Assembly: GCA_038138625.1 (NCBI GenBank) | Contig: JAYQEA010000037.1 | Coordinates: 1-33,329, forward strand | Length of the DNA: 33,329 nucleotides | Source: JAQXDR01 sp038138625 | GTDB lineage: Bacteria > Pseudomonadota > Alphaproteobacteria > Rhodobacterales > Rhodobacteraceae | Direction: 5' to 3' | Shown here: piece after piece, positions 8,864 through 16,081 of the stretch | How the letters are laid out: every line of letters begins with the position of its first letter | Numbering within the stretch: the stretch's first letter is position 1 | The notes under the pieces: generated by a model | Told to the model about the DNA's origin: nothing | Seen by the model: the letters and a program-made list of their open reading frames with translations, nothing else | Databases searched by the model: none | Position numbers and translations under genes: made by a program

Positions 8864-8878
8864 CGCGGTTTGTCCGCG
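8864..8878 (-). promoter_or_regulatory. Small hairpin in the rplS leader
   Basis: A perfect 5-bp GC-only stem, CGCGG/CCGCG, with a 5-base loop lies about 20 bases before the rplS start, next to the AGGAGG ribosome binding site. It could tune translation of L19. I do not recognise a named leader RNA, and the element is short enough to be chance. Confidence 0.25.
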
Positions 8879-8920
8879 GATGATGTCCTTGCCAGAGGAT
8901 CCTATGGGATCATGACGCGG

Positions 8921-9148
8921 CTATTGGTTTTTTATGCGCGCTTGCACACACTCCGATCCGAGTCGCCCCAAAACGGAAACATGCGCCCTGTTACGCGGTT
9001 GATGCGATCGTATCAAGGGCGGAAACCATTCTGCATGGAGATCTGGACAGAATTTGCAGGCAATTCTGCCACGCATCTGCGTCCATGAAATAGAAGCGCG
9101 TTGAATGCAGAACTGCTCGCTGGTTGCGGCAGCCTGTGTCATTTGCAT
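8921..9148 (-). CDS. Possible 75-residue protein coupled to trmD
   Basis: An open frame of 75 codons begins at an ATG whose A is the last base of the trmD stop codon (TGATG), a typical translational-coupling junction, and fills most of the otherwise empty trmD-rplS gap. The product has several cysteines and tryptophans, for example MRGRIACKFCPDLHAEWFPP, and no membrane segment or family I recognise. A second ATG occurs two codons later. No Shine-Dalgarno is needed if it is coupled. It may equally be a chance open frame in a transcribed spacer. Confidence 0.25.
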   Translation of the reverse strand: MQMTQAAATSEQFCIQRASISWTQMRGRIACKFCPDLHAEWFPPLIRSHQPRNRAHVSVLGRLGSECVQARIKNQ

Positions 9149-9957
9149 CAGGTTTTGGGTTTTGTTGTATGCCGCAGGTGTTCAGCCCATAGATCGGGAC
9201 GTCGGTCCCGGGTCAGGTCTTCGGATTGAGCACGTTGCCAGTCGCGGATTTTGGCATGATGACCGGACAATAAAACGTCAGGGATACCGTGATTTTTCCA
9301 AAGTGCCGGTTTGGTGTATTGCGGATGCTCTAAAAGACCAGTTGAAAAACTTTCTTCCTCGGCGCTGGCGGTATTGCCCAAAACACCGGGTAGAAGACGC
9401 ACGCAAGCGTCGATCAGGGTTTGCGCGGGAATCTCGCCTCCGGTCAGGACAAAATCGCCGATTGAGACTTCCACAATATCGTAATGATCGATCACTCTTT
9501 GGTCCAAGCCTTCGAACCGTCCGCAGATCAGGGTAACACCGGGTCCAGCGGCCAAACTTCGCGCCATCGCTTGGGTCATGGGGCGTCCACGCGGAGAGAG
9601 ATAGATCAATGGTGCTCGAACGCTCTGCCCGCGTTGAGCATGTTCTATGGCGCGTCCCATAACGTCGGGGCGCAGGACCATGCCTGCCCCACCGCCCGCA
9701 GGCGTATCGTCAACATTGCGATGACGGCCCTCACCAAACGTGCGCAAGTCTACCGCCGATAATTGCCATAGCCCATCCTTCAGGGCCCGCCCGGTCAAGG
9801 ACAGGCCAAGAATGCCTGGAAAGGCTTCTGGAAACAGGGTGATAACCTGCGCCTGCCAAGCTTGAGCCAATCGCGGATCTGTTGACATCAGTTCGCGGGG
9901 TTTCACGGAAGCCTGAATCGATTTGCGACCATGAGATTTTGTGGGGGGTATCGTCAT
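9148..9957 (-). CDS. trmD: tRNA (guanine-37-N1)-methyltransferase TrmD
   Basis: SPOUT-class methyltransferase that makes m1G37 in tRNAs reading CNN and some GNN codons, preventing +1 frameshifting. The core runs from AQVITLFPEAFPG to the C-terminus. Key motifs are DDTPAGGGAGMVLRPDV, LSPRGRPMTQ, the SAM-binding trefoil-knot part LICGRFEGLDQRVID and VSIGDFVLTGGEIPA with the catalytic Asp. About 35 extra residues precede the core; a basic segment KSHGRKSIQASVKPREL suggests that they are genuine, as in relatives. The start overlaps the rimM stop by 4 bases (ATGA), so the two are translationally coupled. Confidence 0.96.
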   Translation of the reverse strand: MTIPPTKSHGRKSIQASVKPRELMSTDPRLAQAWQAQVITLFPEAFPGILGLSLTGRALKDGLWQLSAVDLRTFGEGRHRNVDDTPAGGGAGMVLRPDVMGRAIEHAQRGQSVRAPLIYLSPRGRPMTQAMARSLAAGPGVTLICGRFEGLDQRVIDHYDIVEVSIGDFVLTGGEIPAQTLIDACVRLLPGVLGNTASAEEESFSTGLLEHPQYTKPALWKNHGIPDVLLSGHHAKIRDWQRAQSEDLTRDRRPDLWAEHLRHTTKPKT

Positions 9958-10457
9958 CCCAGAAGGCCTTCGGGTGGGTCGGCGATGATACGCCCTGCCG
10001 AAAGGTCTACTGTTGGTATGCAGGCGACTGAAAAGGGGATAAGCTCTGTGCCGCCGGTGGTCAGGGAAAGCTCTAACAAATCAGAGGCGCCGTGGTTCAA
10101 AACAGCCTTTACCGACCCTAGCAGGGTCCCGCCGGTATCAAAGACCGACAATCCTATAAGGTCGGCATGGTAGAATTCGTCATCAGGAAGGCTGGGTAAC
10201 CGATCGCGTGGGGCGTAGAGCCGCGTCCCCCGCAGCGCGTCGGCTTGCTCTTTTGTGGATACTCCGCTGAGGCGTGCGGCAAATCCGTTTTTAATTTGAC
10301 GTGTAATGCGCAGCGTTAGGCTTTGGCTGCCGTCTTCAAAATGAAGAGGACCGTAGTCTACAATAGCTTCGGGATTGGCCGTGAAGCTTTTCAGGCGTAC
10401 TTCGCCTTTGACACCGAAGCTGCCTGAGACAGCACCGACGCAGATCAAATCGGTCAT
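9954..10457 (-). CDS. rimM: 16S rRNA processing/maturation factor RimM
   Basis: Assembly factor that binds ribosomal protein S19 in the 30S head and helps 16S rRNA maturation. The protein of 167 residues starts MTDLICVGAVSGSFGVKGEV. The N-terminal RimM beta-barrel is followed by a PRC-barrel domain (around DLIGLSVFDTGGTLLG to IPFSVACIPTVDL). I chose the ATG at 10457 because GGAG lies 7 bases before it and homology begins there; the longer frame upstream reads through the preceding small gene. Its ATG overlaps the stop of the 44-codon ORF upstream (ATGA), and its own stop overlaps trmD in the same way. Confidence 0.95.
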   Translation of the reverse strand: MTDLICVGAVSGSFGVKGEVRLKSFTANPEAIVDYGPLHFEDGSQSLTLRITRQIKNGFAARLSGVSTKEQADALRGTRLYAPRDRLPSLPDDEFYHADLIGLSVFDTGGTLLGSVKAVLNHGASDLLELSLTTGGTELIPFSVACIPTVDLSAGRIIADPPEGLLG

Positions 10458-10588
10458 GGGAATGCTCCGATACAAATACCCTTTTGGACTTTGCCACCGG
10501 CGGTGATGCATGCCTCAGCTGTCCTGTGCCGCTCCATCAGAACGCCGGCTAGAAAAGCAAATATGACAAAGACCAAAAGGCGGATCAT
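10454..10588 (-). CDS. Small membrane protein, 44 residues, between rpsP and rimM
   Basis: The product starts MIRLLVFVIFAFLAGVLMER, a single N-terminal membrane segment (about residues 2-18), followed by a short exposed tail containing two cysteines (EACITAGGKVQ...ICIGAFP). The stop overlaps the rimM ATG (ATGA), which strongly suggests a real, coupled gene. No function is known to me. I recall similar small Cys-containing membrane proteins at this locus in relatives, but cannot verify that here. The start lies only a few bases after the T-tract of the hairpin downstream of rpsP and has no Shine-Dalgarno, so how it is translated is unclear. A longer frame upstream merely runs antiparallel through the hairpin and rpsP. 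Confidence 0.6.
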   Translation of the reverse strand: MIRLLVFVIFAFLAGVLMERHRTAEACITAGGKVQKGICIGAFP

Positions 10589-10663
10589 GGAAAAAGAGTG
10601 CGGGATGGCGGGGACGCTCGCTCTGACGAGCATCGCCCCACCCGCCGTCCCGCACGGTTTTTT
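10587..10663 (-). terminator. Long bidirectional hairpin terminator between rpsP and the rimM operon
   Basis: The stem arms are 10598-10612 and 10641-10655 (GTGCGGGA and GGCGGG with their complements), topped by an inner stem GCTCG/CGAGC. On the minus strand the hairpin starts 6 bases after the rpsP stop and is followed by CTCTTTTTCC; on the plus strand it is followed by GGTTTTTT. It would lower transcription of the rimM-trmD genes relative to rpsP, fitting the different protein amounts needed. Confidence 0.85.
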
Positions 10664-11030
10664 ATTCGGCGGAGGCCGCTGCTTCAGCTGCTTCGGCAGC
10701 TTTAGCGGCTTTTTCTTCCGCGCGTTCCTGCATTTTCTTGCCTGGGACTGCTTTTTTCGGGTTTGCCCGCTCAGTCTTGGCGACAACACCGGCAGCCTCG
10801 AGGAAGCGTGATACACGATCTGTGCATTGACCACCTTGCGCCATCCAGTACTGGATACGTTCGACGTTCATTTTAACGCGATCTTCGCTATCTTTTGGCA
10901 GGAGCGGGTTGTAGGTTCCCAGTTTTTCGATGAAACGGCCGTCGCGAGGCATGCGGCTGTCTGCGGCCACAATGCTGTAGTATGGGCGCTTTTTCGAGCC
11001 GCCACGGGCCAGACGGATTTTGATTGCCAT
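10662..11030 (-). CDS. rpsP: 30S ribosomal protein S16
   Basis: Ribosomal protein bS16, an early 30S assembly protein. The 122 residues start MAIKIRLARGGSKKRPYYSI, the family signature, and continue with DGRFIEKLGTYNP. The C-terminal tail (about 85-122) is an Ala/Glu/Lys-rich extension common in alphaproteobacterial S16. The start at 11030 is supported by AAGGAG 6-7 bases upstream; the frame stays open a further 16 codons with no family match. A strong hairpin follows immediately after the stop. Chorismate mutase lies upstream on the same strand after about 70 bases. Confidence 0.97.
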   Translation of the reverse strand: MAIKIRLARGGSKKRPYYSIVAADSRMPRDGRFIEKLGTYNPLLPKDSEDRVKMNVERIQYWMAQGGQCTDRVSRFLEAAGVVAKTERANPKKAVPGKKMQERAEEKAAKAAEAAEAAASAE

Positions 11031-11101
11031 TGGGTTTCTCCTTTTCGAATGGCGGAGGGAGCAAGTTGCTCCCGTCATTTAGACCTTTGGATACGGGATC
11101 T

Positions 11102-11398
11102 TCAGGCTTGGTGTTTCTTGTGGTGATGGATAACTTCTTGAATGATGAAGTGCAGGAATTTGGTCGCAAACTCTGGATCCAGACCGCTGTCTTTGGCCAA
11201 ATGTTCCAAGCGTTCCACTTGCCGCGCTTCGCGGGATGGGTCGGAAGGGGGCAGCGCGTGTTCTGCCTTGAGCGCGCCAACAGCCTGCGTGTGGGCAAAC
11301 CGCTCTGCGAGCGTGTAAACCAAAATCGCGTCCAGACGATCAATGCTGTCACGATGTGTTTTCAGGATGTCTGCCGCGCGGGCGGTGTCGTCTGTCAT
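11102..11398 (-). CDS. Chorismate mutase, AroQ type
   Basis: Small all-helical chorismate mutase (98 residues) converting chorismate to prephenate for Phe/Tyr synthesis. Visible features are the N-terminal helix HRDSIDRLDAILVYTLAERF, with the substrate-binding Arg and the usual 'R..ID.LD..L...L..R' pattern, a conserved Lys in VGALKAEH, and a C-terminal helix with FLHFIIQEVIHHHKKHQ. GGAGG lies 6 bases before the ATG at 11398, which decides this start. It sits between a GNAT gene and rpsP in the ffh-rpsP block. No prephenate dehydratase domain is fused. Co-location with translation genes is not explained by function. Confidence 0.88.
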   Translation of the reverse strand: MTDDTARAADILKTHRDSIDRLDAILVYTLAERFAHTQAVGALKAEHALPPSDPSREARQVERLEHLAKDSGLDPEFATKFLHFIIQEVIHHHKKHQA

Positions 11399-11570
11399 CT
11401 GATCCTCCGGTTCGAATGGAAGCAACGCTGGGGGTGATAGGAAGGTTGGCTGTTTTGCAGGTCCTGTTTACAGGTATCCAAGTGATTTCGCGATATGCAG
11501 GCCTGTCCGGACAACTTGGCTGTTGAGATGTCTGCTCGGGTGGCGTTGCGGAAGATGTTGAAACCACGGG

Positions 11571-12104
11571 TCATGACAGGTTCCGGTCATCGGGGTGGCG
11601 GTAAACTGTCACGTTATGGCCGCGAAGGGTCATAACATTTTCCGGTTTTGCTCCGAGACGTTTTGCCAAAGTAGCGGATCTGGTATTGTTTTGCGCAATC
11701 AGGCTGATTGGCCCGTGCAGGCCAAAGACCTGAGCAAGGGCACGTCGTGCGCATGCAGCAGCTTCATATGCGATACCATGCCCTTGGTGTTGATCTTCGA
11801 ACAGGCACCACCCCAATTCGGCTTCTGGCCAATCGATATGATGGATCCCGCCTGTCCACCCGATGGCAACGTCCGACGCGTCTTTTTTGGTGATGAACCA
11901 CAACCCGAACCCGCGGATGTGCCAATGGCCTGCAATCCCCAATAATTTTGACCATACGTCATGTGCTGTCCACGGTCCGCCGACAAAGTGGGACCGATCT
12001 GTGGCTCCGAAGCTGGCAAGGGCCTGTTGATCGTCGTAGTGCGGCGGACGCAGGATTAAACGATCTGTTTCAAGCGTCGGTATGCAGGCTGTCAGAGTGT
12101 TCAT
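11571..12104 (-). CDS. GNAT-family N-acetyltransferase (RimJ/RimL-like), copy 1
   Basis: Acetyl-CoA-dependent acyltransferase of 177 residues. The RimJ/RimL-like start LETDRLILRPPHYDDQQAL is followed by HWHIRGFGLWFI, and a GNAT acetyl-CoA loop variant is seen near ELGWCLFEDQHQGHGIAYEA. The C-terminal strand region has NTRSATLAKRLGAKPE. It is clearly paralogous to the GNAT gene ending at 12292, so the two arose by tandem duplication. The start ATG overlaps the stop of a small upstream ORF (ATGA). The substrate is unknown. RimJ/L-type enzymes acetylate ribosomal protein N-termini, which would fit the neighbourhood, but this is inference. Confidence 0.85.
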   Translation of the reverse strand: MNTLTACIPTLETDRLILRPPHYDDQQALASFGATDRSHFVGGPWTAHDVWSKLLGIAGHWHIRGFGLWFITKKDASDVAIGWTGGIHHIDWPEAELGWCLFEDQHQGHGIAYEAAACARRALAQVFGLHGPISLIAQNNTRSATLAKRLGAKPENVMTLRGHNVTVYRHPDDRNLS

Positions 12105-12292
12105 CGGACCCACCCGTCTGTCCATTGTACGAAGTGCAGGTGTAGCGGGACATTCTGTTCGGCAAAACAGCCCAGATTTCCCGCGTCAAAGCCCAAGGTC
12201 TGGTGGGCAAGAGGAACTGTCATAGATCCACCCCCTATGGCTTTTTTAGCAGTGTACGCAGGCGCATGGTTTGGGTTGCTTTGGTATGACAT
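12101..12292 (-). CDS. Possible small protein (63 or 40 residues) between two GNAT genes
   Basis: A 63-codon frame starts at an ATG overlapping the stop of the upstream GNAT gene (TGATG) and ends in a TGA overlapping the ATG of the next GNAT gene (ATGA). A second ATG at 12223, preceded by GGGGGTGG, would give a 40-residue product starting MTVPLAHQTLGFDAGNLGCF and ending HLHFVQWTDGWVR. Overlapping junctions on both sides argue for a translated gene that couples the two acetyltransferases. I do not recognise the family. There is no membrane segment; the product is rich in aromatic and His residues. It could be a remnant of a longer gene. Confidence 0.45.
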   Translation of the reverse strand: MSYQSNPNHAPAYTAKKAIGGGSMTVPLAHQTLGFDAGNLGCFAEQNVPLHLHFVQWTDGWVR

Positions 12293-12819
12293 CACACGCC
12301 CTCCGGACCCGGATGACGATACAAAAGACCATCACCCATGTTCGGATTGTCGTAACGCCGTTCAAACCAAGCGCCTAAACGTTCTGCCAAAGCAATCGAG
12401 CGTGTATTCTCTGGTACTATATTTGACGTCAAAGTGGTCATGCCAAGGTCTTGGTAAGCCCATTGACGTACGCGCAGTGCGGCCTCGTGAGCGATGCCTT
12501 TCCGTTCAAAACCATCAAATACTACCCATGCCAACTCGGGCTCCGGCCAGCCGTCGGGGTTCCAAAGACCACAAATTCCTGCGGGTTGCTGGGAGTCTTT
12601 GGTCTCAATCACGAAATGGCCATACCCCCGGATATGCCAGTGACCAATCATCAGGCCGAACCATCTCCACGCATCATCTCGTTTGGGAATATACCCAAAA
12701 CCTGATGCGCGATTTTCATCCATCAAAAATGCAATCACAGGTTCGGCGTCACGCAGTTCTGGGCTGCGCAATATGAGGCGCTTGGATTGAAGAACAGGGG
12801 CAGGGGTCAGTGCTGACAT
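12292..12819 (-). CDS. GNAT-family N-acetyltransferase (RimJ/RimL-like), copy 2
   Basis: A 175-residue acetyltransferase paralogous to the next GNAT gene in the operon. It shares LILR, HWHIRGYG, a Trp-rich GLWNPDGWPEPELAWVVF segment, the loop FERKGIAHEAA corresponding to the acetyl-CoA-binding motif, and ENTRSIALAERLGA. I chose the ATG at 12819 because AGAGG lies upstream and the family match starts soon after; the frame extends 22 codons further without recognisable content. It lies downstream of ffh with a 216-base gap in which I see no gene. The substrate is unknown; a ribosomal or translation-related protein is an inference from neighbours. Confidence 0.85.
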   Translation of the reverse strand: MSALTPAPVLQSKRLILRSPELRDAEPVIAFLMDENRASGFGYIPKRDDAWRWFGLMIGHWHIRGYGHFVIETKDSQQPAGICGLWNPDGWPEPELAWVVFDGFERKGIAHEAALRVRQWAYQDLGMTTLTSNIVPENTRSIALAERLGAWFERRYDNPNMGDGLLYRHPGPEGV

Positions 12820-13035
12820 CGCAAGACCTCTGTGTGTTGATGTAATCCTGAAAAAGACCGCCTGCACAGGGAGTTGACTAGCCATTTACGGCAGGTTGTG
12901 ACCATGTTCTGGTTATATTTTCGTTTAAACACAACCCAGCTGTCCAGTAGCCTGCGCAGCGCCCTGGATAGCGGAATGGAGTCCGCCGGTGTGAGCGTGA
13001 ACCTGATTGTATGAGTTTGAACTTTGGCCACCTGA

Positions 13036-14532
13036 TTACTTCTTTTTACCGAAACCGGACAGTCCGGGTGGTAAACCCATGCCACCACCCATGCCGGGCA
13101 TACCGCCGCCACCCAACTGGCGCGCCGCTTTTTCCAGTGTCTTCGCGTCCATGCCCTGCATCATGTCTTCGGGTGCACCGCCTTTGCCCAGCATGCCCTT
13201 CATGGCTTGCTTCAGCATGCCGCCTTTGCCCATTTTACCCATTTTCTTCATCATGTCGGCCATCTGACGCTGCATTTTGAGCAGTTTATTCAGATCGCTG
13301 ACCTGCATCCCGGACCCTGCTGCAATGCGTTTCTTGCGGCTGGCTTGCAAAATGGCAGGGTTTGCACGTTCCTTTTTGGTCATCGACTGGATCAGGGCGA
13401 TCTGTTGTTTCAGGACTTTGTCATCCATTCCGGCGCCCGCCATCTGCTTGGCCATTTTGCCCGCGCCAGGCAGCATGGACATCATACCTTCCATACCGCC
13501 CATCTTGATCATTTGCTCCAGCTGGGACTTGAGATCGTTCATATTGAATTGGCCCTTTTGGAACCGCTTCATCATCCGTTCGGCTTGTTCAACCTCGAGC
13601 GTTTGCTGGGCCTTTTCGACCAAGGCCACGATGTCGCCCATACCCAGAATACGGCCTGCGACCCGTTCGGGTTCAAAGGTTTCGAGGGCATCCATTTTTT
13701 CGCCAAGACCAACGAAACGGATAGGCTTGCCTGTCACCGCGCGCATCGACAGAGCCGCACCACCACGGCCATCGCCGTCCATCCGCGTCAGTGCAACACC
13801 TGAAATACCGATTTTGTCATCAAATTCCTGGGCAACCTCGACGGCGACCTGTCCGGTCAGCCCGTCGACGACCAACAAGGTCTCTCGTGGGTTGACGGCA
13901 TCGCGGACATCCTCGACCTCGGTCATCAAGACCTCGTCGATTTGCAAGCGGCCTGCAGTATCCAGCATAAAGACGTCATAGCCGCCCATAGTGGCCTGCT
14001 GCTTAGCACGCTTGGCAATATCCACGGGTTTTTGGCCTGGTACGATCGGCAGGGTATCGACACCAATTTGTTGACCAAGAATGGCCAACTGTTCCATCGC
14101 TGCCGGCCGATAAATATCAAGCGAGGCCATCAATACGCGTTTTCCATCGCGTTCGGTCAAACGTTTGGCCAGCTTGGCAGTGGTCGTCGTCTTGCCTCCG
14201 CCCTGAAGACCGACCATCAGAACAGGCGCGGGAGGGTTATCAATTTTGAGCGTGCCGGGGTCTTCTTCGCCCGTCAGAACAGCGACCAGTTCATCGTGGA
14301 CAATCTTGACGACCTGCTGGCCGGGGGTCACAGATTTGGTGACCGCCGCGCCGGTTGCTTTTGCTTGCACGCGTTTGACGAAGTTGCGTGTCACAGACAG
14401 CGATACATCGGCCTCGAGCAAGGCGACGCGCACCTCGCGCAACGCTGTTTTTACGTCGTCTTCAGACAATGCACCGGCTTTGGTCAGGCGGTCAAAGACA
14501 CCACCAAGACGCTCGGACAGGTTTTCAAACAT
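13036..14532 (-). CDS. ffh: Signal recognition particle protein Ffh
   Basis: GTPase of the signal recognition particle. With 4.5S RNA it delivers signal-anchor nascent chains to FtsY and the Sec translocon. The 498 residues show the N domain (MFENLSERLGGVFDRLTKAG), the G domain with P-loop GLQGGGKTTTTAKLAKRL, DTAGRLQIDEVL and TRMDGDGRGGAALSM, and a methionine-rich M domain (about 300-460) with many MM/MGK motifs. The tail is Gly/Met/Pro rich and ends GFGKKK. The ATG at 14532 fits the N-domain start and has AAGGGG upstream; a longer frame of 52 extra residues has no family content. It heads the minus-strand cluster that runs toward rpsP. I see no SRP RNA gene nearby. Confidence 0.97.
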   Translation of the reverse strand: MFENLSERLGGVFDRLTKAGALSEDDVKTALREVRVALLEADVSLSVTRNFVKRVQAKATGAAVTKSVTPGQQVVKIVHDELVAVLTGEEDPGTLKIDNPPAPVLMVGLQGGGKTTTTAKLAKRLTERDGKRVLMASLDIYRPAAMEQLAILGQQIGVDTLPIVPGQKPVDIAKRAKQQATMGGYDVFMLDTAGRLQIDEVLMTEVEDVRDAVNPRETLLVVDGLTGQVAVEVAQEFDDKIGISGVALTRMDGDGRGGAALSMRAVTGKPIRFVGLGEKMDALETFEPERVAGRILGMGDIVALVEKAQQTLEVEQAERMMKRFQKGQFNMNDLKSQLEQMIKMGGMEGMMSMLPGAGKMAKQMAGAGMDDKVLKQQIALIQSMTKKERANPAILQASRKKRIAAGSGMQVSDLNKLLKMQRQMADMMKKMGKMGKGGMLKQAMKGMLGKGGAPEDMMQGMDAKTLEKAARQLGGGGMPGMGGGMGLPPGLSGFGKKK

Positions 14533-14761
14533 AGGCCAATCCCCTTCAAGCCGATTTTCAGATGTCTTCCCAACATGGGGGCCGACGGCGCAAAACACAA
14601 ACGCCCCCACGGGCGCAACGCGCTGATGGGGGGCGATCCCTGGTAAACCCACGGGACCGGACGACTCAAGTGCCTCCGGATTACGCATCGCGTAGCCCCT
14701 GAAATTGGATATGTCAACGCTGAGCCGTATTTGAAAACCCGTTTAGTCAAGGACGAGCCAT

Positions 14762-14927
14762 ATGGTTTCGTGCGACATGGGCAACAGTATTGACGGTCGT
14801 AGGATGGTGTCTTGAACCTTGGTTCAATACAGGCATTAAAGAATGTGATGCCGGGGTTTGGCCGCTGATTGCCATGTTTTTGATGTTACCATCTGGTAAT
14901 ATGATCAGCGAGGACATCGTGTGGTGA
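14762..14927 (+). pseudogene. Possible frameshifted or non-initiating small membrane-protein gene
   Basis: In the frame of the TGG at 14763 the sequence reads WFRATWATVLTVVGWCLEPW and continues to a TGA at 14925-14927, with a second hydrophobic part GVWPLIAMFLMLP. It has no start codon of its own. AAGGA at 14749-14753 is correctly spaced for the ATG at 14762, but that ATG is in a different frame (+1 by a single G) and ends after about 18 codons. One extra G after the ATG would explain this, either as a mutation or an assembly error. Otherwise the 14533-14945 stretch has no recognised gene. Confidence 0.25.
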
Positions 14928-14945
14928 GATCCCAAGGTTAGGCAA

Positions 14946-15071
14946 ATGATATTCAATTTTCTATTTTCGAACGGATCAGCCGATCGTCAGTCTCGCGTCA
15001 TCAAATTCCAAAAACTGGTGATTGCGGGGTTGCTGCCGGAATACCAAAACCGCACACTGCTGTTGGTGTGA
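14946..15071 (+). CDS. Possible 41-residue peptide before the LysR gene
   Basis: ATG at 14946 opens a 41-codon frame starting MIFNFLFSNGSADRQSRVIK and ending in a leucine-rich stretch, with the TGA at 15069-15071. AAGG or TTAGG upstream could serve as a ribosome binding site. It stops 22 bases before the LysR-family start, so it might be a leader peptide or a chance frame. No family is recognised. Confidence 0.2.
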   Translation: MIFNFLFSNGSADRQSRVIKFQKLVIAGLLPEYQNRTLLLV

Positions 15072-15093
15072 TGATGAAACGGCCTGCAAGACT

Positions 15094-15987
15094 ATGGATA
15101 ATTGGGACGAAATTCGAACGGCGTATCAAGTCGCCCGATTGGGCACAGTGTCGGGTGCAGCAGAGGTGCTTGGCGTCCACCATGCGACCGTTATCCGCCA
15201 CATAGATTCACTTGAAACCCGGCTGGGTGTGAAACTGTTTCAGCGTCACGCGCGCGGATATAAGCCTACCGAAGAAGGTGAAGATCTGGCGCGCGTGGCC
15301 AGGGGAACAGATGACGAATTCCAACAGATGGTGGGACGTTTCAAAGGCCGCGGGGCTGAAACCGCAGGCGAGGTTGTCATCACATCACTGTTGGTTTTTT
15401 CAAAGTTACTGGTGCCTGCGCTGGTTTCATTTCAGGCATTACACAAAGCTGTGACTGTGCGCTTTCTGACGGATGAAAGATTGTATCGGCTGGAATATGG
15501 CGAGGCGCACTTGGCAGTAAGGGCCGGACCAAAGCCGCAAGATCCCGACAATGTTGTGCAACGCTTTGGTCAACAGGAATGTGCGCTGTATGCTTCTGCG
15601 CATTATCTCGCAGAACATGGCCGTCCGTCACAGGTTGACGAATTGGTGACGCATCGCTTCATTGGTCACGATGATCCGGAAAACAGGGCACCGTTTAACA
15701 GATGGATGATTGACAACATACCGCGTTCTCAGGTGACGTTCAGGGCCACGGATAGCGACGTGGTGCTCCAGGCAGTGCAGGGTGACGCAGGATTGGGATT
15801 TATCCCCGTTGATGTTGCAGAACGTGAGAAAAATTTGGTTCAGGTTCTGGCACCACGTCAGGAGTGGTCGGTCCCGATCTGGCTTGTCACACATGTTGAT
15901 CTTCACCGGACGCCTAAGGTTCAGGCGGTTTTGGAGCATCTGAAAACCTATGTGGCGAGGCGAGACGACATTCGCAAAAAGGTATAA
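15094..15987 (+). CDS. LysR-family transcriptional regulator
   Basis: DNA-binding regulator of 297 residues. The N-terminal winged helix-turn-helix spans about 1-60 (DEIRTAYQVARLGTVSGAAEVLGVHHATVIRHIDSLETRLGVKLF, in parts), the standard LysR pattern. The rest is a LysR substrate-binding domain (for example AGLGFIPVDVAE), used to sense an unidentified small molecule. I chose the ATG at 15094 because the HTH starts directly after it; an upstream frame extension of 24 codons is cysteine-rich and unlike the family. No divergently transcribed target is evident, as the neighbour ffh is housekeeping. The gene converges on an ArsR-family gene. Confidence 0.9.
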   Translation: MDNWDEIRTAYQVARLGTVSGAAEVLGVHHATVIRHIDSLETRLGVKLFQRHARGYKPTEEGEDLARVARGTDDEFQQMVGRFKGRGAETAGEVVITSLLVFSKLLVPALVSFQALHKAVTVRFLTDERLYRLEYGEAHLAVRAGPKPQDPDNVVQRFGQQECALYASAHYLAEHGRPSQVDELVTHRFIGHDDPENRAPFNRWMIDNIPRSQVTFRATDSDVVLQAVQGDAGLGFIPVDVAEREKNLVQVLAPRQEWSVPIWLVTHVDLHRTPKVQAVLEHLKTYVARRDDIRKKV

Positions 15988-16081
15988 GCCCGGGTTGCAA
16001 AAAGACGAAATGGCCGTCCTTCGCCGGTCGAACGGGCCTGGCTAATGATCTGGCGAAAGGCGTGGTGGCGCAATACCGCGG

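Noticed and set aside
10589..10834. Upstream extension of the 44-residue ORF to a 126-codon frame
   Set aside because: The extension lies over the hairpin and in another frame of rpsP; only the last 44 residues look real.
11399..11570. Possible small gene in the gap between chorismate mutase and GNAT copy 1
   Set aside because: The only open frame is low-complexity and has no ribosome site or coupling.
12237..12776. 179-codon plus-strand frame with a hydrophobic start
   Set aside because: It runs antisense through GNAT copy 2 and the small ORF and resembles no family.
14560..14700. GC-rich, hairpin-like sequence upstream of ffh resembling SRP RNA
   Set aside because: The conserved SRP RNA core (GGUCAGG...GGAAGC-type loop) is absent; it is just a GC-rich leader.
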